From contig PDUO01000001.1 of NCBI GenBank assembly GCA_003008705.1, forward strand, positions 434,001 to 498,000: a stretch of DNA of 64,000 nt. Reading direction: 5' to 3'. The position numbers and the translations under genes were made by a program. The notes beneath the pieces are model-generated. The model worked only from the letters and a program-made list of their open reading frames with translations. It was not told the DNA's origin and did not search any database. Shown here one piece after another: positions 1 to 10,200 of this stretch; within the stretch, counting starts at the first letter, position 1; every line of letters begins with the position of its first letter. The stretch is from Pezicula radicicola (taxonomy: Eukaryota; Ascomycota; Leotiomycetes; Helotiales; Dermateaceae).

Positions 1-1186
1 AGTTGGGTGGGGAATATACTCTGACTGGGAGTCTGAATTTGTCAGTCTCGATGTAGTTGAGTTCACCAACTATGAAAGCAAGAAGGTAAGTTGACATAGG
101 TGGAGATCTGTTGAAAGACACAGCCTTCTTAGAATCTCCGACGGCGGTCTCTGAGGCGACGTCCATGTTACTCAAACAAGTAAGCTTTTTGTCAGCGATC
201 AAAGTGATGGTGAATTCTGCCTTGAGAGCGGGTTCATCAAAACATGGGAATGCTCTGCGAGCGTCGGTAGCCTCCATTTGTGTAGTTGCCAGAATACCTT
301 GGCTGCCATCTGCGTTTTTGTAGGTGGACCTATAAAATCCAGCCATTTTATCGTTCAGGGTTCCAGTAAATTCCATCTCAAGTTGAGCCTTGCTTCCTTT
401 TGGTATGGTCTTCTCAAACACAACTTTGGTAGTTTGGGTTTGCTCATTGTATGTAAGCTCTGGTGACGAGCTATTCGAAATCAGCAACCTTCATGGTGAT
501 GGGGTATCCGCCTGCAGCTAACCTGATGGTCTGTTCTCCAGAGATAATCTTGGTGCTGTGAATCTCGAGATCCAGTGTGTTGAGAGATATTGAGGTGGTG
601 TCTTGTGCAACATCTAAATCAATAACAACGGTGCCTTTATATGTGAACTTTTCCAAGTCTGGTTCAAGGGTAAGGTTATAGTGCTTTGGAATGACATTGG
701 CAGGCAAGATCTCTCGACCCTTGGTGATATCAACGCCTCCTCCCTCACCCTCTCGTTCTCCATGCATTCTACACATCTCGTGTCGTCGAAAGGAGCAGTA
801 TCGTGTCGCTGACGTTGAAAATGGAGTGAATCTTGTGTAGTTGGGTATCTGAGAACGGTTCGACTGCGTATGAAGGCTGTAAGGTCTCGTTAGCCAGGCC
901 CAAGGTACAGATGGTTGTCAAGGAAAAGTTTGCAGGCTGGTGGTGCCATTCGAGGAATGCGTCAAGGGGAAGGTTTCGTCTGCGAGAACGGAAGGAGAAG
1001 GAGCGGGATGCAGATGCAGGTAACGCACATTAACTGGGGAGATGGCTTGGTTGTAGAACGTGAGAGAGCGTTACTCAGTGCCCGTCTTTGAAATGACGAG
1101 GCTGCAGGGCGGTAGAATGAAACCAATGAAGTAGGAGATCTAGAGGTGAGGATTGTGAAGTTCCTCACAGAGCTGATGACACGCAT
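1..1186 (-). CDS. M1-family zinc aminopeptidase (Aap1/Ape2-like), N-terminal part only
   Basis: This gene runs off the left edge, so only the N-terminal half of the peptidase M1 N-domain is present. The zinc site (HExxH) and GAMEN motif lie outside. Family-typical stretches are KGREILPANVIPKHY, TYKGTVVIDLDVAQDTTSISL and MEATDARRAFPCFDEPALKA. Proposed exons on the minus strand are 1186–1029, 768–523 and 470–1. The 52-nt intron at 471–522 (donor GTTAGC, CTGAT branch site, TAG acceptor) removes an in-frame stop and restores the frame exactly. The first exon is basic and Ser/Arg-rich (MRVISSVRNFTILTSR), like a mitochondrial presequence. A second ATG at 776 begins MCRMHGE, which resembles the cytosolic start I recall for fungal homologues. 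The exon 1/exon 2 junction is tentative, since GTGCGT at 1028 is one of three possible donors. These enzymes trim N-terminal residues from peptides. Confidence 0.88.
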
Positions 1187-1834
1187 TGACACGAAGGAGG
1201 GGCAGAGCAAACTGCAAACAACTAAAACAACTAAAAGAGTGGATGGGGGAGGGGTCGTCACTAGGCCACGCTCAATGTTACAAGCACGAATCAACTCAAA
1301 AGCTTCTGGTCTTTGGCTCTTTCCTATTTGAGTTGGAGGTGTTGGCGGTGAGAACCCTGGTTAGCCTGTAAAGAGCCGCTTACGTAACCGAACTTGAATG
1401 GTCAAAATTCTTTTTATTTCCTTTCGCGAAAGCTTTCTCTTTCTTCTTCTTCAGCAACTCACGTTCTTTCAACACGCATCGATACTTCTCTGCGATGTGT
1501 TGGGTTCTCTGATATCTCCTAGATCTTGGAACGTTGCGAGAATATAATCACCGCAAGTTTGAGGCGACCAATAGCTTTCGAGCATTGATTGGAAGTCATA
1601 GGAAGTCGGCACATTTCATCATTCGACATCATCCCGAGGAGCTGAATGTATATCTTATTATTCCTGTCCTAGAGTTTACACAGCTCTCGGGCTTCTTCGC
1701 CTCGAATATTACGCTTTAGTAAATATAAAGCTATGCTTGAATATTCTTACCCTTGGTAAGGTTATGAGAAGCGCTGGATCCAGCAGGCAGTGGAGGAAAA
1801 GCAAAGGCAGATGGTATTCTTCTTGATTTTGCCG
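1187..1834. other. Intergenic region between aminopeptidase and DPH4
   Basis: No convincing coding sequence is visible. It holds the upstream region of the aminopeptidase and the 3' flank of DPH4. A pyrimidine-rich tract lies near 1418–1455. The short open frames here have no recognisable protein features. Confidence 0.6.
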
Positions 1835-2377
1835 TTATGTTGTATCCGAGGGTAGAGATTCGTCCAGTGTGCCATCATCCATAACCCCAAAGAGGACCTT
1901 CATCCAAAGACTACAGCCTTTGCACCCTACACTAATCTCGCCATCGTCTGCTGCTTCTTCCAAATCCTCCTCCCTGATCAAGAATCCACGGTCATCGCCA
2001 CACCGGCAGCTTCTGTGCCATATACCCTTTGCTTCATCGACATTGAGATCATCTAGGTCCACTACCTCAACTCCCGTGCGGAATGCAGGTCTTGCCCCGT
2101 CACCTCCATCATTTGTAGTAGCAGCTCGCAACTTTAAATTTTTGTCGTATTCAGCTCTGAGCTTTGGGTTTGAGAGGATAGAGAAGGCCTCGGATATTTG
2201 ATCAATCGAATACGTTGCATCGTTTGTGCTCAAGGGAGCTTTTGCTTGTTTGTTGGACTTGTCGGGATGATTTTGCAACAGTGCTCGACGGTAGGCGCTT
2301 CGAAGAGTTTGCGCCCAAATTCCCGACTCATCGTGTAGAGCTTTTGGGATACCAAGGATCTCATAGTGAGTGGTCAT
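1835..2377 (-). CDS. DPH4: Diphthamide biosynthesis protein 4 (J-domain, CSL zinc finger)
   Basis: The 180-residue intronless protein has an N-terminal J domain, with the HPD tripeptide at residues 37–39 in QNHPDKSNK, followed by ISEAFSILSNPKLRAEYD. The C-terminal CSL (DPH-type) zinc finger has cysteines at C124, C126, C152 and C155 (CRC...GCKGC), followed by a short acidic tail. This order of domains is diagnostic of Dph4/Jjj3, an iron-binding J-protein needed for the first step of diphthamide synthesis on eEF2. The start is a true ATG at 2377, just before the conserved THYEILGI. It is divergent from the MATE gene, with about 470 bp between the starts. A second diphthamide gene, DPH6, lies at the far end of the window. 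Confidence 0.94.
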   Translation of the reverse strand: MTTHYEILGIPKALHDESGIWAQTLRSAYRRALLQNHPDKSNKQAKAPLSTNDATYSIDQISEAFSILSNPKLRAEYDKNLKLRAATTNDGGDGARPAFRTGVEVVDLDDLNVDEAKGIWHRSCRCGDDRGFLIREEDLEEAADDGEISVGCKGCSLWMKVLFGVMDDGTLDESLPSDTT

Positions 2378-2851
2378 CTATGCCACCTACCCATTTGAGC
2401 AGGATCGTTATAGTTGAGGACGATATGCTTCCTTTTAACTACTGCACATAGGTTGAAATATGACCCCGCGAACCTGAAGCGGAAAATAAATCGTGTGTGG
2501 ATTATGTAATCACGCTAAAGCAACTGGTGAACCAACATTTATAATTTCTAGGTTTCAACGTCTTCGAGCTTTCCATCCATGGCAATCACTTACATCAATC
2601 ACTTATCAATCCTTTTCACTATTGGACCTTCGAGGCTCATCAGTCTCTATCTGAAAGCCATAGAAATCCCTTGCTAGTCAGCCTGCACGAGCTCCCACTC
2701 TTGAGCAAGATGACGGCCAACGTTAGCTCAAGAGCACATGTACGGCAGAGCACAGTAGATCAGATAAGTTGAAATAATAATATAGGCAGTCCGTAAACAT
2801 GTTGCTTGTCTACAATATCGAAACAGCAAACATTTGCGTCTCATGGTTACC
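2378..2851. promoter_or_regulatory. Shared divergent promoter region, DPH4 / MATE transporter
   Basis: These 474 bp separate two divergently transcribed starts, so both promoters must lie here. No specific regulator site can be assigned from sequence alone. Just before the MATE start the context is GTTACCATGG, a strong fungal initiation context. Confidence 0.5.
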
Positions 2852-4466
2852 ATGGATGAACATGCACCCCTCCTTCCGGAATTGACGTCCTCCGAAGAGC
2901 AGACTCAGCATCAGCCTCACACATACGGCTCCGAAGTCTTCAAGTTAGCACGCAACACACTTCCAATTACATTGTCGTTTGCTTTGCAACAAATTGTACA
3001 AGCATGGAGTGTCATTATAGTTGGACGGCAGGGAACCTTCGAGCTCGGAGTTGCCAGCTATGGGTACACGTTTGCAACTTGTACTGGCTCACTTATAGCT
3101 ATCGGCGGAGCTACAGCTCTCGATACGCTATGCTCGCAAGCACTAGCATCTACAAAGAACTCCAAAGATGCTCACGTACTGGGAGTTTACCTCCAGCGTG
3201 GACTCTTCATTCTTTTGCTACAATTCATTGTCACTATTGTTCCACTGTGGTGGTTTTCTTCCAGTTTGTTTGAGGCTCTTGGGCAAAAACCCGACTTTGC
3301 AAGATTAACTGGGCAATTCCTGAGAATTTTGATTCCTGGTGGTCTACTTCAGATCTATGCGGAATGCCTGAAGCGATTCTTGCAAATCCAGGGTCTGAGT
3401 GACGCCGTCGGTTGGATGATCGTGGCCGCAAGTGCAGTTGGCATATTAGCAAATTATATCCTTGTCAGTGTACTGGAATTTGGCGCTCTCGGAGCTTCAT
3501 GCTCACACGTTTTGTATCACTTATCTACTGCTGTATTTCTTACCATTTGTGCTTGGAGGAGCAGTACGGCCAGAGAGGGGTGGGGTGGTTTCACTATCGA
3601 AGCATTCTCCAAGTGCTGGGAATTCATCAAATTGGCTATGAGTGGCATCCTCACAGTAGCCACTGAATTTTGGGGCTTTGAAACGACCGCTTTTATGGCG
3701 GCCACTTTAAACGAAACCTCAATTGGAGCGCAAAGTGTAAGGCTCTCCTATACCCATATGGGCAGGCATAACTGACAACTTGTAGATAATAATGGCCTCA
3801 GACCAAATCCTTGCCTGTGTGTCACTTGGGCTTGGCGTTGCAACTGCCCATCGCATAGGCAGCCTTCTTGGATCCGGTGATAGTAAAGGGGCTAGATTCA
3901 TGGTACGGATTCCATATTGTGTAGCTCTTCTCGTTGGGCTCACCGAGGCGATAATCATTATTTCGGTGCGAAATATCTATGGCTATATCTTTTCTAAGTC
4001 CGAAGCCGTCATTTCTCTTACAGCAAGCATTTTGCCGCTTATGGCGTTCTTCCAGTGCTTCGATATTAGTAATGGCGGAGCAGCTGGAGTCCTTCGTGGT
4101 GCTGGAAAGACACATTTGGCTGGGTTGTCTAACGTCATTGCGTACTATGGGGTTGGAATAACCTCAGCGTATTATATGTGCTTTGTGAGGAACCTAGACC
4201 TGTTCGGACTTTGGGCTGGGATAGTTGCTGGCAGTATTGTAAGTCTGAAGTTCTCGGAGTAAATTTGCCTCTTCTAAGGTTTAATTTACTCATTGCTCCT
4301 CTATCATATCTTGGTTAATCCCGGTATATCTAGGACAAGCAAACTAACACCGAGTTTATAACTATAGGCCTTGCTTAGCATCCAGACCTTGTGGATTACT
4401 TTGATAGATTTTGATGGAGAAAGCAAGAAGATCTCAGAGAGGCTTCAAGTATCGCGACAGCGATAA
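2852..4466 (+). CDS. MATE-family multidrug/toxin efflux transporter
   Basis: The three-exon model (2852–3736, 3786–4238, 4368–4466) gives 478 residues. The protein is strongly hydrophobic, with a short N-terminal cytosolic segment (residues 1–30) and then repeated membrane segments. MatE-type stretches include ARNTLPITLSFALQQ, GGATALDTLCSQALAS in the first half and SLGLGVATAHRIGSLLGSGD and GGAAGVLRGAGKTHLAGLSN in the second half. These match the internal pseudo-repeat of eukaryotic MATE proteins such as yeast Erc1. Such proteins export small cationic compounds in exchange for protons or sodium; the substrate here is unknown. The ATG at 2852 is chosen for its ACCATGG context; another in-frame ATG lies 9 nt upstream. 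The gene converges with the surface-protein gene that ends at 4571. Confidence 0.9.
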
Positions 4467-4570
4467 TGCTACCGTTAACACACAGAAACGTGGGGTCCAG
4501 AACAGAGCCTGAGAAAGTGGATATAATATTGGCAATTATCATTAAGCCCTTCTATTTAAACACATGGGTA

Positions 4571-6384
4571 TCAATTACTACCAGCCAGCTCATACCTCTG
4601 TGGTTCTACATCCTTGTGCTGTTCATTAATCAGGGATCGTCTCCCTGGTATTGGCGATACCTGGTTGCTACCTCCCATTAGTTCAGATGGCGGTCTCTGC
4701 TGCGACTCCATCTCAGCTGGAGGGGGAGCCTGTGGGCCATTTTGCTGCTTAACATCCGTCTGTCGATTCTGTCTCCTTCGGAAGAAAAATCCGAGGAAGG
4801 ATATTAATGCCAATGCAGGTACAGCAACTCCAACTATAAAGAGCGTGGCGTTAGTATTACTCTTATTTACGAGTATAGGGAAGACAAAGCGAATCGGATT
4901 CATGAAGGAAATTTCTCTCAGCGAATACTTACTTCCGATTCCTGCTTTTGCTCCGGTGCTGAGGGAGCTTCCCCCATTTCCACCACCACCTGTATCTGTC
5001 CCTGTGGGTTTTGACCCGGCTGAAGTTGTCGATTGGTGGGTTGTGGTCGTATTAGAACCTACACACTTATAATCGCCCTTGAGAATATTGCTTTGATAGG
5101 CGGCATTAAACGCTGTACAATCGAATGTACCGGTCGTGTTCAAAATAAACCCATCCTTAACGTCTGCTATTGATGGCAGTAACACACTGTAAGATGTTAG
5201 TTTCGGGGTGGCTTGGAATATCATCCTTCGCAGGAGGATTTTGCTCACCTAGTAAAAGCTCCCTCGATGTCGATGTAATTGCTAACAGTCTTTAGGCTCT
5301 GCAGGCCACTGACTTCTTGGATCTTGTTATTACCGGTTATTTGAAGGCCACCGCCGATAGATGTCAGCGAGTTGATCGATATAGCATCCACTGCAGTCAA
5401 GGCAGTATTATCAATAATCTGAAGGTCTCCTCCAACTTTGGTCAAGGACCTCATAGAGATAGTATCCAGTTTATGGTGATCGTAAACAACCAGGTCCCCA
5501 CCCACGGATACTAAGTTCGGGAAAGAGATTGTTCCATTGAAGAAATTGCTTCCCATCCAGAAGGTGTCGTTGACGTACTGCAAATCTGGGAGATTCAAAG
5601 ACGTCAAATTCTGGAAGGTGGCATTCTGGAACCATGTGAGGTCGTTTATAGTAACTGCAGCGTTGGGTGCATTATTCTCGATGCCTACGTAAGTTATGTT
5701 TTGGACCCAGATCTCGATGGTTTCCAGATTGGGATTATTCGCGATATAGATCTGTTCGGCGTATTCCATAGACAACGTGTCAATGCTACTGATATCTGTG
5801 TCCTGAATCCAGAGACTATAGATTCCATAGGGAGAGTACCAAGGTGGGTATTGCAACAAGGGGAGACCGGTCAGGTTGACGTATGACATATTATAGACAT
5901 CCAGGTCCGTGTAATTGAGAAGGGGAAGATTGATTAGGCTTAGATATCCCTCTACTGTATTCAGAGAGAATGCGGATAACGAAATCAATCCTGGTACGTC
6001 GGAGATATATAAATCTCCCTCGATGGTTTCGATACCATATAAATCAATATCACCAGAGACCGAGGTCGCAATGGTTAATGAGCCGGTGATTGTTGGACAT
6101 GCTGAACCAAGCGACGATGCTTCGGCTGAATTGTTGACGGTGATGGTATAATAGTCGCCGCAAGATGTCGCAGTTGTTGTTTGACTGGAGAATGATGTTG
6201 TCGTACCTGAGCTCGTTGTTTGTGCTACAAGACATAACCACTGTCAGTCGCACTGCTCAAAACAAACGCCAAAATAGACCAATTGTGTATCACGACTGAC
6301 ATATGAAAGATGGACCTGCGCGAAAAACTCACCCCATATTTGATGCACAAGCAAAGCTACGATCCACAACAATGAAGCTAGCAT
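4571..6384 (-). CDS. Receptor L-domain-like cell-surface glycoprotein with C-terminal membrane anchor
   Basis: Four exons (6384–6333, 6224–5249, 5186–4933, 4833–4571) sum to 1545 nt, or 514 residues. Residues 1–17 form a signal peptide (MLASLLWIVALLVHQIW), encoded almost alone by exon 1. After a Ser/Thr-rich linker come repeats in which short segments recur (GSLTIATSVSGDIDL, GGDLVVYDHHKLDTIS, GGDLQIIDNTALTAVD, GGGLQITGNNKIQEVS). This is the beta-solenoid pattern of Ecm33/receptor L-domain proteins. A Ser/Thr/Gly-rich stalk leads to a membrane helix (about 424–446, IGVAVPALALISFLGFFF), then RRRQNR and an 60-residue cytosolic tail rich in Pro and Gln. Ecm33 relatives are GPI-anchored; this one has a membrane helix and tail instead. 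That makes a surface or sensor role possible, but this is inference. Many N-glycosylation sequons are visible. Confidence 0.85.
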
Positions 6385-8251
6385 TATGGCCGCAGTAGGG
6401 ATATATCACTTAACAAGAGAAATACTCAAGTCGAGTAAACCCCTCCCTAAACGAATGCTAGAGGGTTTGGTACCTTTTCAATCGACAGCCGAGAATGAAC
6501 TCACGAACCATCGCAGCCTTACATCTATTCCACAGCGAGAATCCTTCCTTAAAGTAAGAAAAAAGACCCCAAATTACACTAAGTGCACTAAGTACACTAA
6601 AGAAAAAAGGACGCCTGGAAAATGAGCCTGCGCCGCACAAGTGTGCCGCTGTCTAGGTCTCTGCGGCACAGCAATCTTGTATTCTCACACTGGCACGGTT
6701 GGTCCATGTACCCAAAGTCTTGGCGAGCATGGGATATTGCCAATCCGCGTCGAAATAAGCACGAAAATGTCCGTACTATTCCATACTGAGCTTAGAATAT
6801 ATAGCATGGGGTGGGAAGGACTTGTTCATAATTGGCGATTTGTACGTATATTCTACGAAGTTGGGCGCATTTCTTGACCAATCTAGTGTGCACACACGTG
6901 ACTCTTACTGCATGTTCAATTTGAATTTATGCATAGGAAATGATGCACGTGCATATGGGTTACATCAGTGGAGGCTTGACCGGGTTATTGGGGAGGTTTC
7001 GGGAAGCGCTGCCTCTTTCTTTGCTGTTTGATACAGCAGCACATCATATTGAACGCCAGGAACGTTGCGACAGCAATTGAAAGTATCATTCTACTTGGCA
7101 TGGGCTTTTTGAGTCTAGAAGAGCTTAGCTTTAGCAAAAAATCTGGCGTCTTAGGACGTCAAGTTAAGTGGAATTTCATAGTTCACAGCCAGGCAACTCC
7201 GATATCTCGCTTGAAATAGGGGACTGGGTCGCTTAATCACCAGATCCCTTCCATTATCATCAGGGAGCCACATTAAGTCAGCCATTCCTCCTTAAATTTC
7301 CAGACTACGGTAGAAAATAAGCATAATAAGCTTAGTCCTACCCTCGCAAGTGAACATCTACAACAAAAATTTAATTCAGGTTTCCGTGTTTACATAAGTA
7401 TCCGGCATACCTTGTGTCTATCACTTTTCATTTTTCAGAGGAAAAGGATGTTGTTGATAGGGAATAAACATTACCAATCCATTGTTCATCCCAAGAATTG
7501 TGCTGGCCTTGTATCTAGTGGTTAACTTAACCACGGAAGCCACTTTAGTCAGCTAATAACATACCAAGCTAATCCTTGCGAACGCCCCCAAAGTAAACAA
7601 CCAAAGCTACATTCACACCTACCACTCCCATAAGTAAGCATAATATAGCGCTAGATATGAATGAGTCTAGACTCTAGCAGACTTCGGCTTCTGTTCTAGC
7701 AGTTACTAGGCAGTAGGTATGTTCTTGCCAGTTTCATGTTGAGTCCCCTTCAATCACTACCTATTCTGAGGAATCTTTTTCTTAAAAATCAAAGCTAAAT
7801 TGCTAAAGCTAACTGAGGACAATGGACCTTTCCCGAGGTCTAAAAGCCCTTAATTTAAGATATCGATGACATGTAAAGTAGAGGTCACGCGTGTTTATTC
7901 CTCCAGCTATCTCGCAGGTACTACTACTACTACATGAAAATAAGACGGTAGGTTACAATTGAAAATGGTGTATTAAATTAGTGGTAACGATCTACTTCGA
8001 TGTAGATCACTCTCTAACAGATTATATAGTAAGGTAAGCAAGCGCCTCTAGATCAGAAGGCTATGTAAAAATATTTAGAAAGGTCACCTTCACCTTAGCG
8101 TAATGTCGACAACAACTTCCACCAAAAAAGGGCCAACAAGAACTTTAAACGCTAGCCAAAAAAAAACCCCTCAAAGAGGCTGAAGAAGGGCAAGTAATCA
8201 ACCATCAAGACAATACAAATAGATATTTTATAAAGTCCAAAAAAGAAGTCT
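6385..8251. other. AT-rich gene-poor stretch
   Basis: About 1.9 kb upstream of the surface-protein gene has no supported coding sequence. Composition becomes AT-rich after about 7.2 kb. A TAC/CTA short run lies near 7918–7934. No transposon protein fragment was recognised. The region looks like decayed non-coding DNA. Confidence 0.5.
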
Positions 8252-8347
8252 TGGAGAACATGAGATTCGAACTCATGACCTTTCCAATATGGCATCCACA
8301 TTGTGCTGTGGTGCGAAAGGAACGAGCTACCACTGCTCCAGCTCTCC
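8252..8347 (-). tRNA. tRNA-like gene with probable anticodon-loop intron
   Basis: The minus strand folds as a tRNA. The acceptor arms GGAGAGC and GTTCTCC pair over 7 bp with one G–T pair. The D arm is GAGC-AGTGGTA-GCTC. The T arm is ATGAG-TTCGAAT-CTCAT, and the discriminator base is A. A T6 run about 8 nt downstream (around 8239–8244) fits a Pol III terminator. The anticodon arm is longer than normal by about 24 nt, so an intron after position 37 is likely; it contains a CCACA/TGTGG hairpin. The anticodon then reads CGC (alanine), but one anticodon-stem pair would be T–T. The identity is therefore unsure, and it may be a pseudogene. Confidence 0.5.
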
Positions 8348-8866
8348 TTGTTTGTTCTGTCTGTTGAAGTAGAACATATTATTTTAGTAAATGAAGGGAA
8401 GACCGCGCTAAGAATATATTGTTTACTACAAAGGGGAGGTTGATGCATCAACCAAATGAGTGGAAATAAATATCATGAGAATTTATACAACTATTAAAAT
8501 AAGTTTAATATCTAGATCAAGGTTTCATATTGTCATTTGTGCATATATATCAGACAGCAAGTCAGTTTCAAGTTGTTTTGTTGGTTGTTTACAATAAAGA
8601 GTTTGGAAAAGGGGCTCGCTCATACCTAGCTTAGCGAGTGTCTTGTTCCGCTACGCTACCTGGATCATTATACTTCACAAGTCAAATCAAGAAGCCACAC
8701 GTCATACAAAAACCCTCAGCATATCTTCAACGGCATATAATCAATTATACTCACTCCTATACAACATTTCCTCATCTTCTCTCTCAATCATCAACCGTGT
8801 ATTATACCAAGAGAAGAAATGTCATTCCTCCCAAGCCTCGTTGTCATCATGCCCGTATTAACAACA
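8348..8866. other. Gene-free stretch before the monooxygenase remnant
   Basis: No coding sequence can be supported here. It separates the tRNA-like gene from the first recognisable codons of the broken FAD-monooxygenase. Confidence 0.4.
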
Positions 8867-9511
8867 TAACAACCAATCCACATACTAGGACCAGGTCTCT
8901 CAGGTCTCGTGCTAAGTTAAAATTTTCAATCCAAAAACATGCCATTCATTATCTTCGAAAAAAGCACAGAAACCAGCTAGAAACAACTATGGAATCACCT
9001 TGCAACCATGGCCCTATCAACCTCTTTTCAATATCCTTAATATAGAAGAACTTGCTTTCGTAAGCTCGTGTCTGTTGGTAGTATTGGAAGTATGACTGAG
9101 CAGAAACACGAGATTTGTGCTCATCGTAGTAAGATTGAGGAGTTGCTTAGGGAGGGTTTTGATGTTAGGTGGAATAGTTCAGGGCTACAAGCTCCATTCC
9201 TGCAAACTTTCGAAGTGGAAAGTATGAGACAAGATCGCATTCTACATTTGCTTATAAGAAGTTCATTATTGCCTTTGGAGGAGCTGGAGAGGCTTACAGA
9301 GTTATGTGTTATTGCTTTGGGAGATGCGGCGCCGATTTTGGGTGGTGAAGGTGCGAATTGTGCTATTAGGGATGCTGTTGAGCTTGCTGATTTTATTTCT
9401 ATGAATGGATTGGCTGATATGAAGGCTATCTATGGATCGATGTATAAAAAGTGGCAGGGTGAGACGGAGGAGTGCATGAGGAGATTAGAGGATATGTGTC
9501 CTGGGCAGTGA
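8867..9511 (+). pseudogene. Broken FAD-dependent monooxygenase remnant
   Basis: Three pieces of one family are visible in order. First comes a dinucleotide-fold start, IHILGPGLSGLVLS at 8876–8917, followed at once by a stop and then MPFIIFEKSTETS. Next, about 8985–9057 in another frame, comes NYGITLQPWPYQPLF. Last, back in the first frame from about 9056, come RSKIEELLREGFDV and the FAD-binding GDAAPILGGEGANCAIRDAVELADF. The piece between RSKIEELL and the GD motif is much too short for the family, so roughly 150 residues have been lost. With no clear start ATG, an in-frame stop, two frame changes and an internal deletion, this is a pseudogene. Enzymes of this type often act in fungal secondary metabolism, and it lies beside an LaeA-like methyltransferase. 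Confidence 0.82.
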
Positions 9512-10200
9512 TCTTTATGAAATCAAAGCTATGTTCCTCTTTTTCAATAGTACTAAGACTGCTCAAAATAAAACGAAAGACTCACAATGTCTAATCATTA
9601 TAATCTTTGCTTGCATCTAGACCTGTTTCGTATAAAAAATGACATTTCCTGTTAGCATACCTCAATCTACACGATTCCTTACTCTTCTTCGGACCTGCTT
9701 TTATCTGAATCTTCCAACAAATAAGAACTATAAACTGCGAGATAACCCATGACCTGATTAACCGCAAATAAAAACCACGAATAAAAGTTTCAACGTGAAA
9801 GAGATCCTGACTAATTTCCTCAACTCTCGTCTCCCGTCTCCATTGACTCAGACCTGCTTTTGGAATCATATTGGTCGAGGAGAACATTCCTTAGAGAATC
9901 TATCATATCGTTCGGACCGCCCCTGCGCAGAAGGTGATTTAATTAAGACAGAGAAGAACTTAGGCTTTGGATGATGTTAGGTTTTATAGTTACCCCGAAG
10001 GGCTAGTTATTTAAATAATTGAGTTACTCAAATCAACTCAGTGACCAACAGCCACTCCAAAATACTCCATTCACTCATTACACAACACTCAAGAGCTCTA
10101 GTACATCTATCCTCTAAGAAGGCTTCCTCCCATAAACGACCATCCTTAAAAGCTATCAGTATTTAAAATCCTCTTTCAGACTCCACCAGAAGGGATAAAC
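9512..10200. other. Gap between monooxygenase remnant and methyltransferase
   Basis: No gene is visible. A TTGAGTTACTCAAATC motif lies at about 10018–10034; related motifs recur elsewhere in the window. The two genes point toward each other, so this holds their 3' flanks. Confidence 0.4.

Noticed and set aside
471..522. Apparent in-frame stop and frame change in the aminopeptidase
   Set aside because: A 52-nt intron with donor, branch site and acceptor removes the stop and joins the two frames exactly, so the gene need not be broken.
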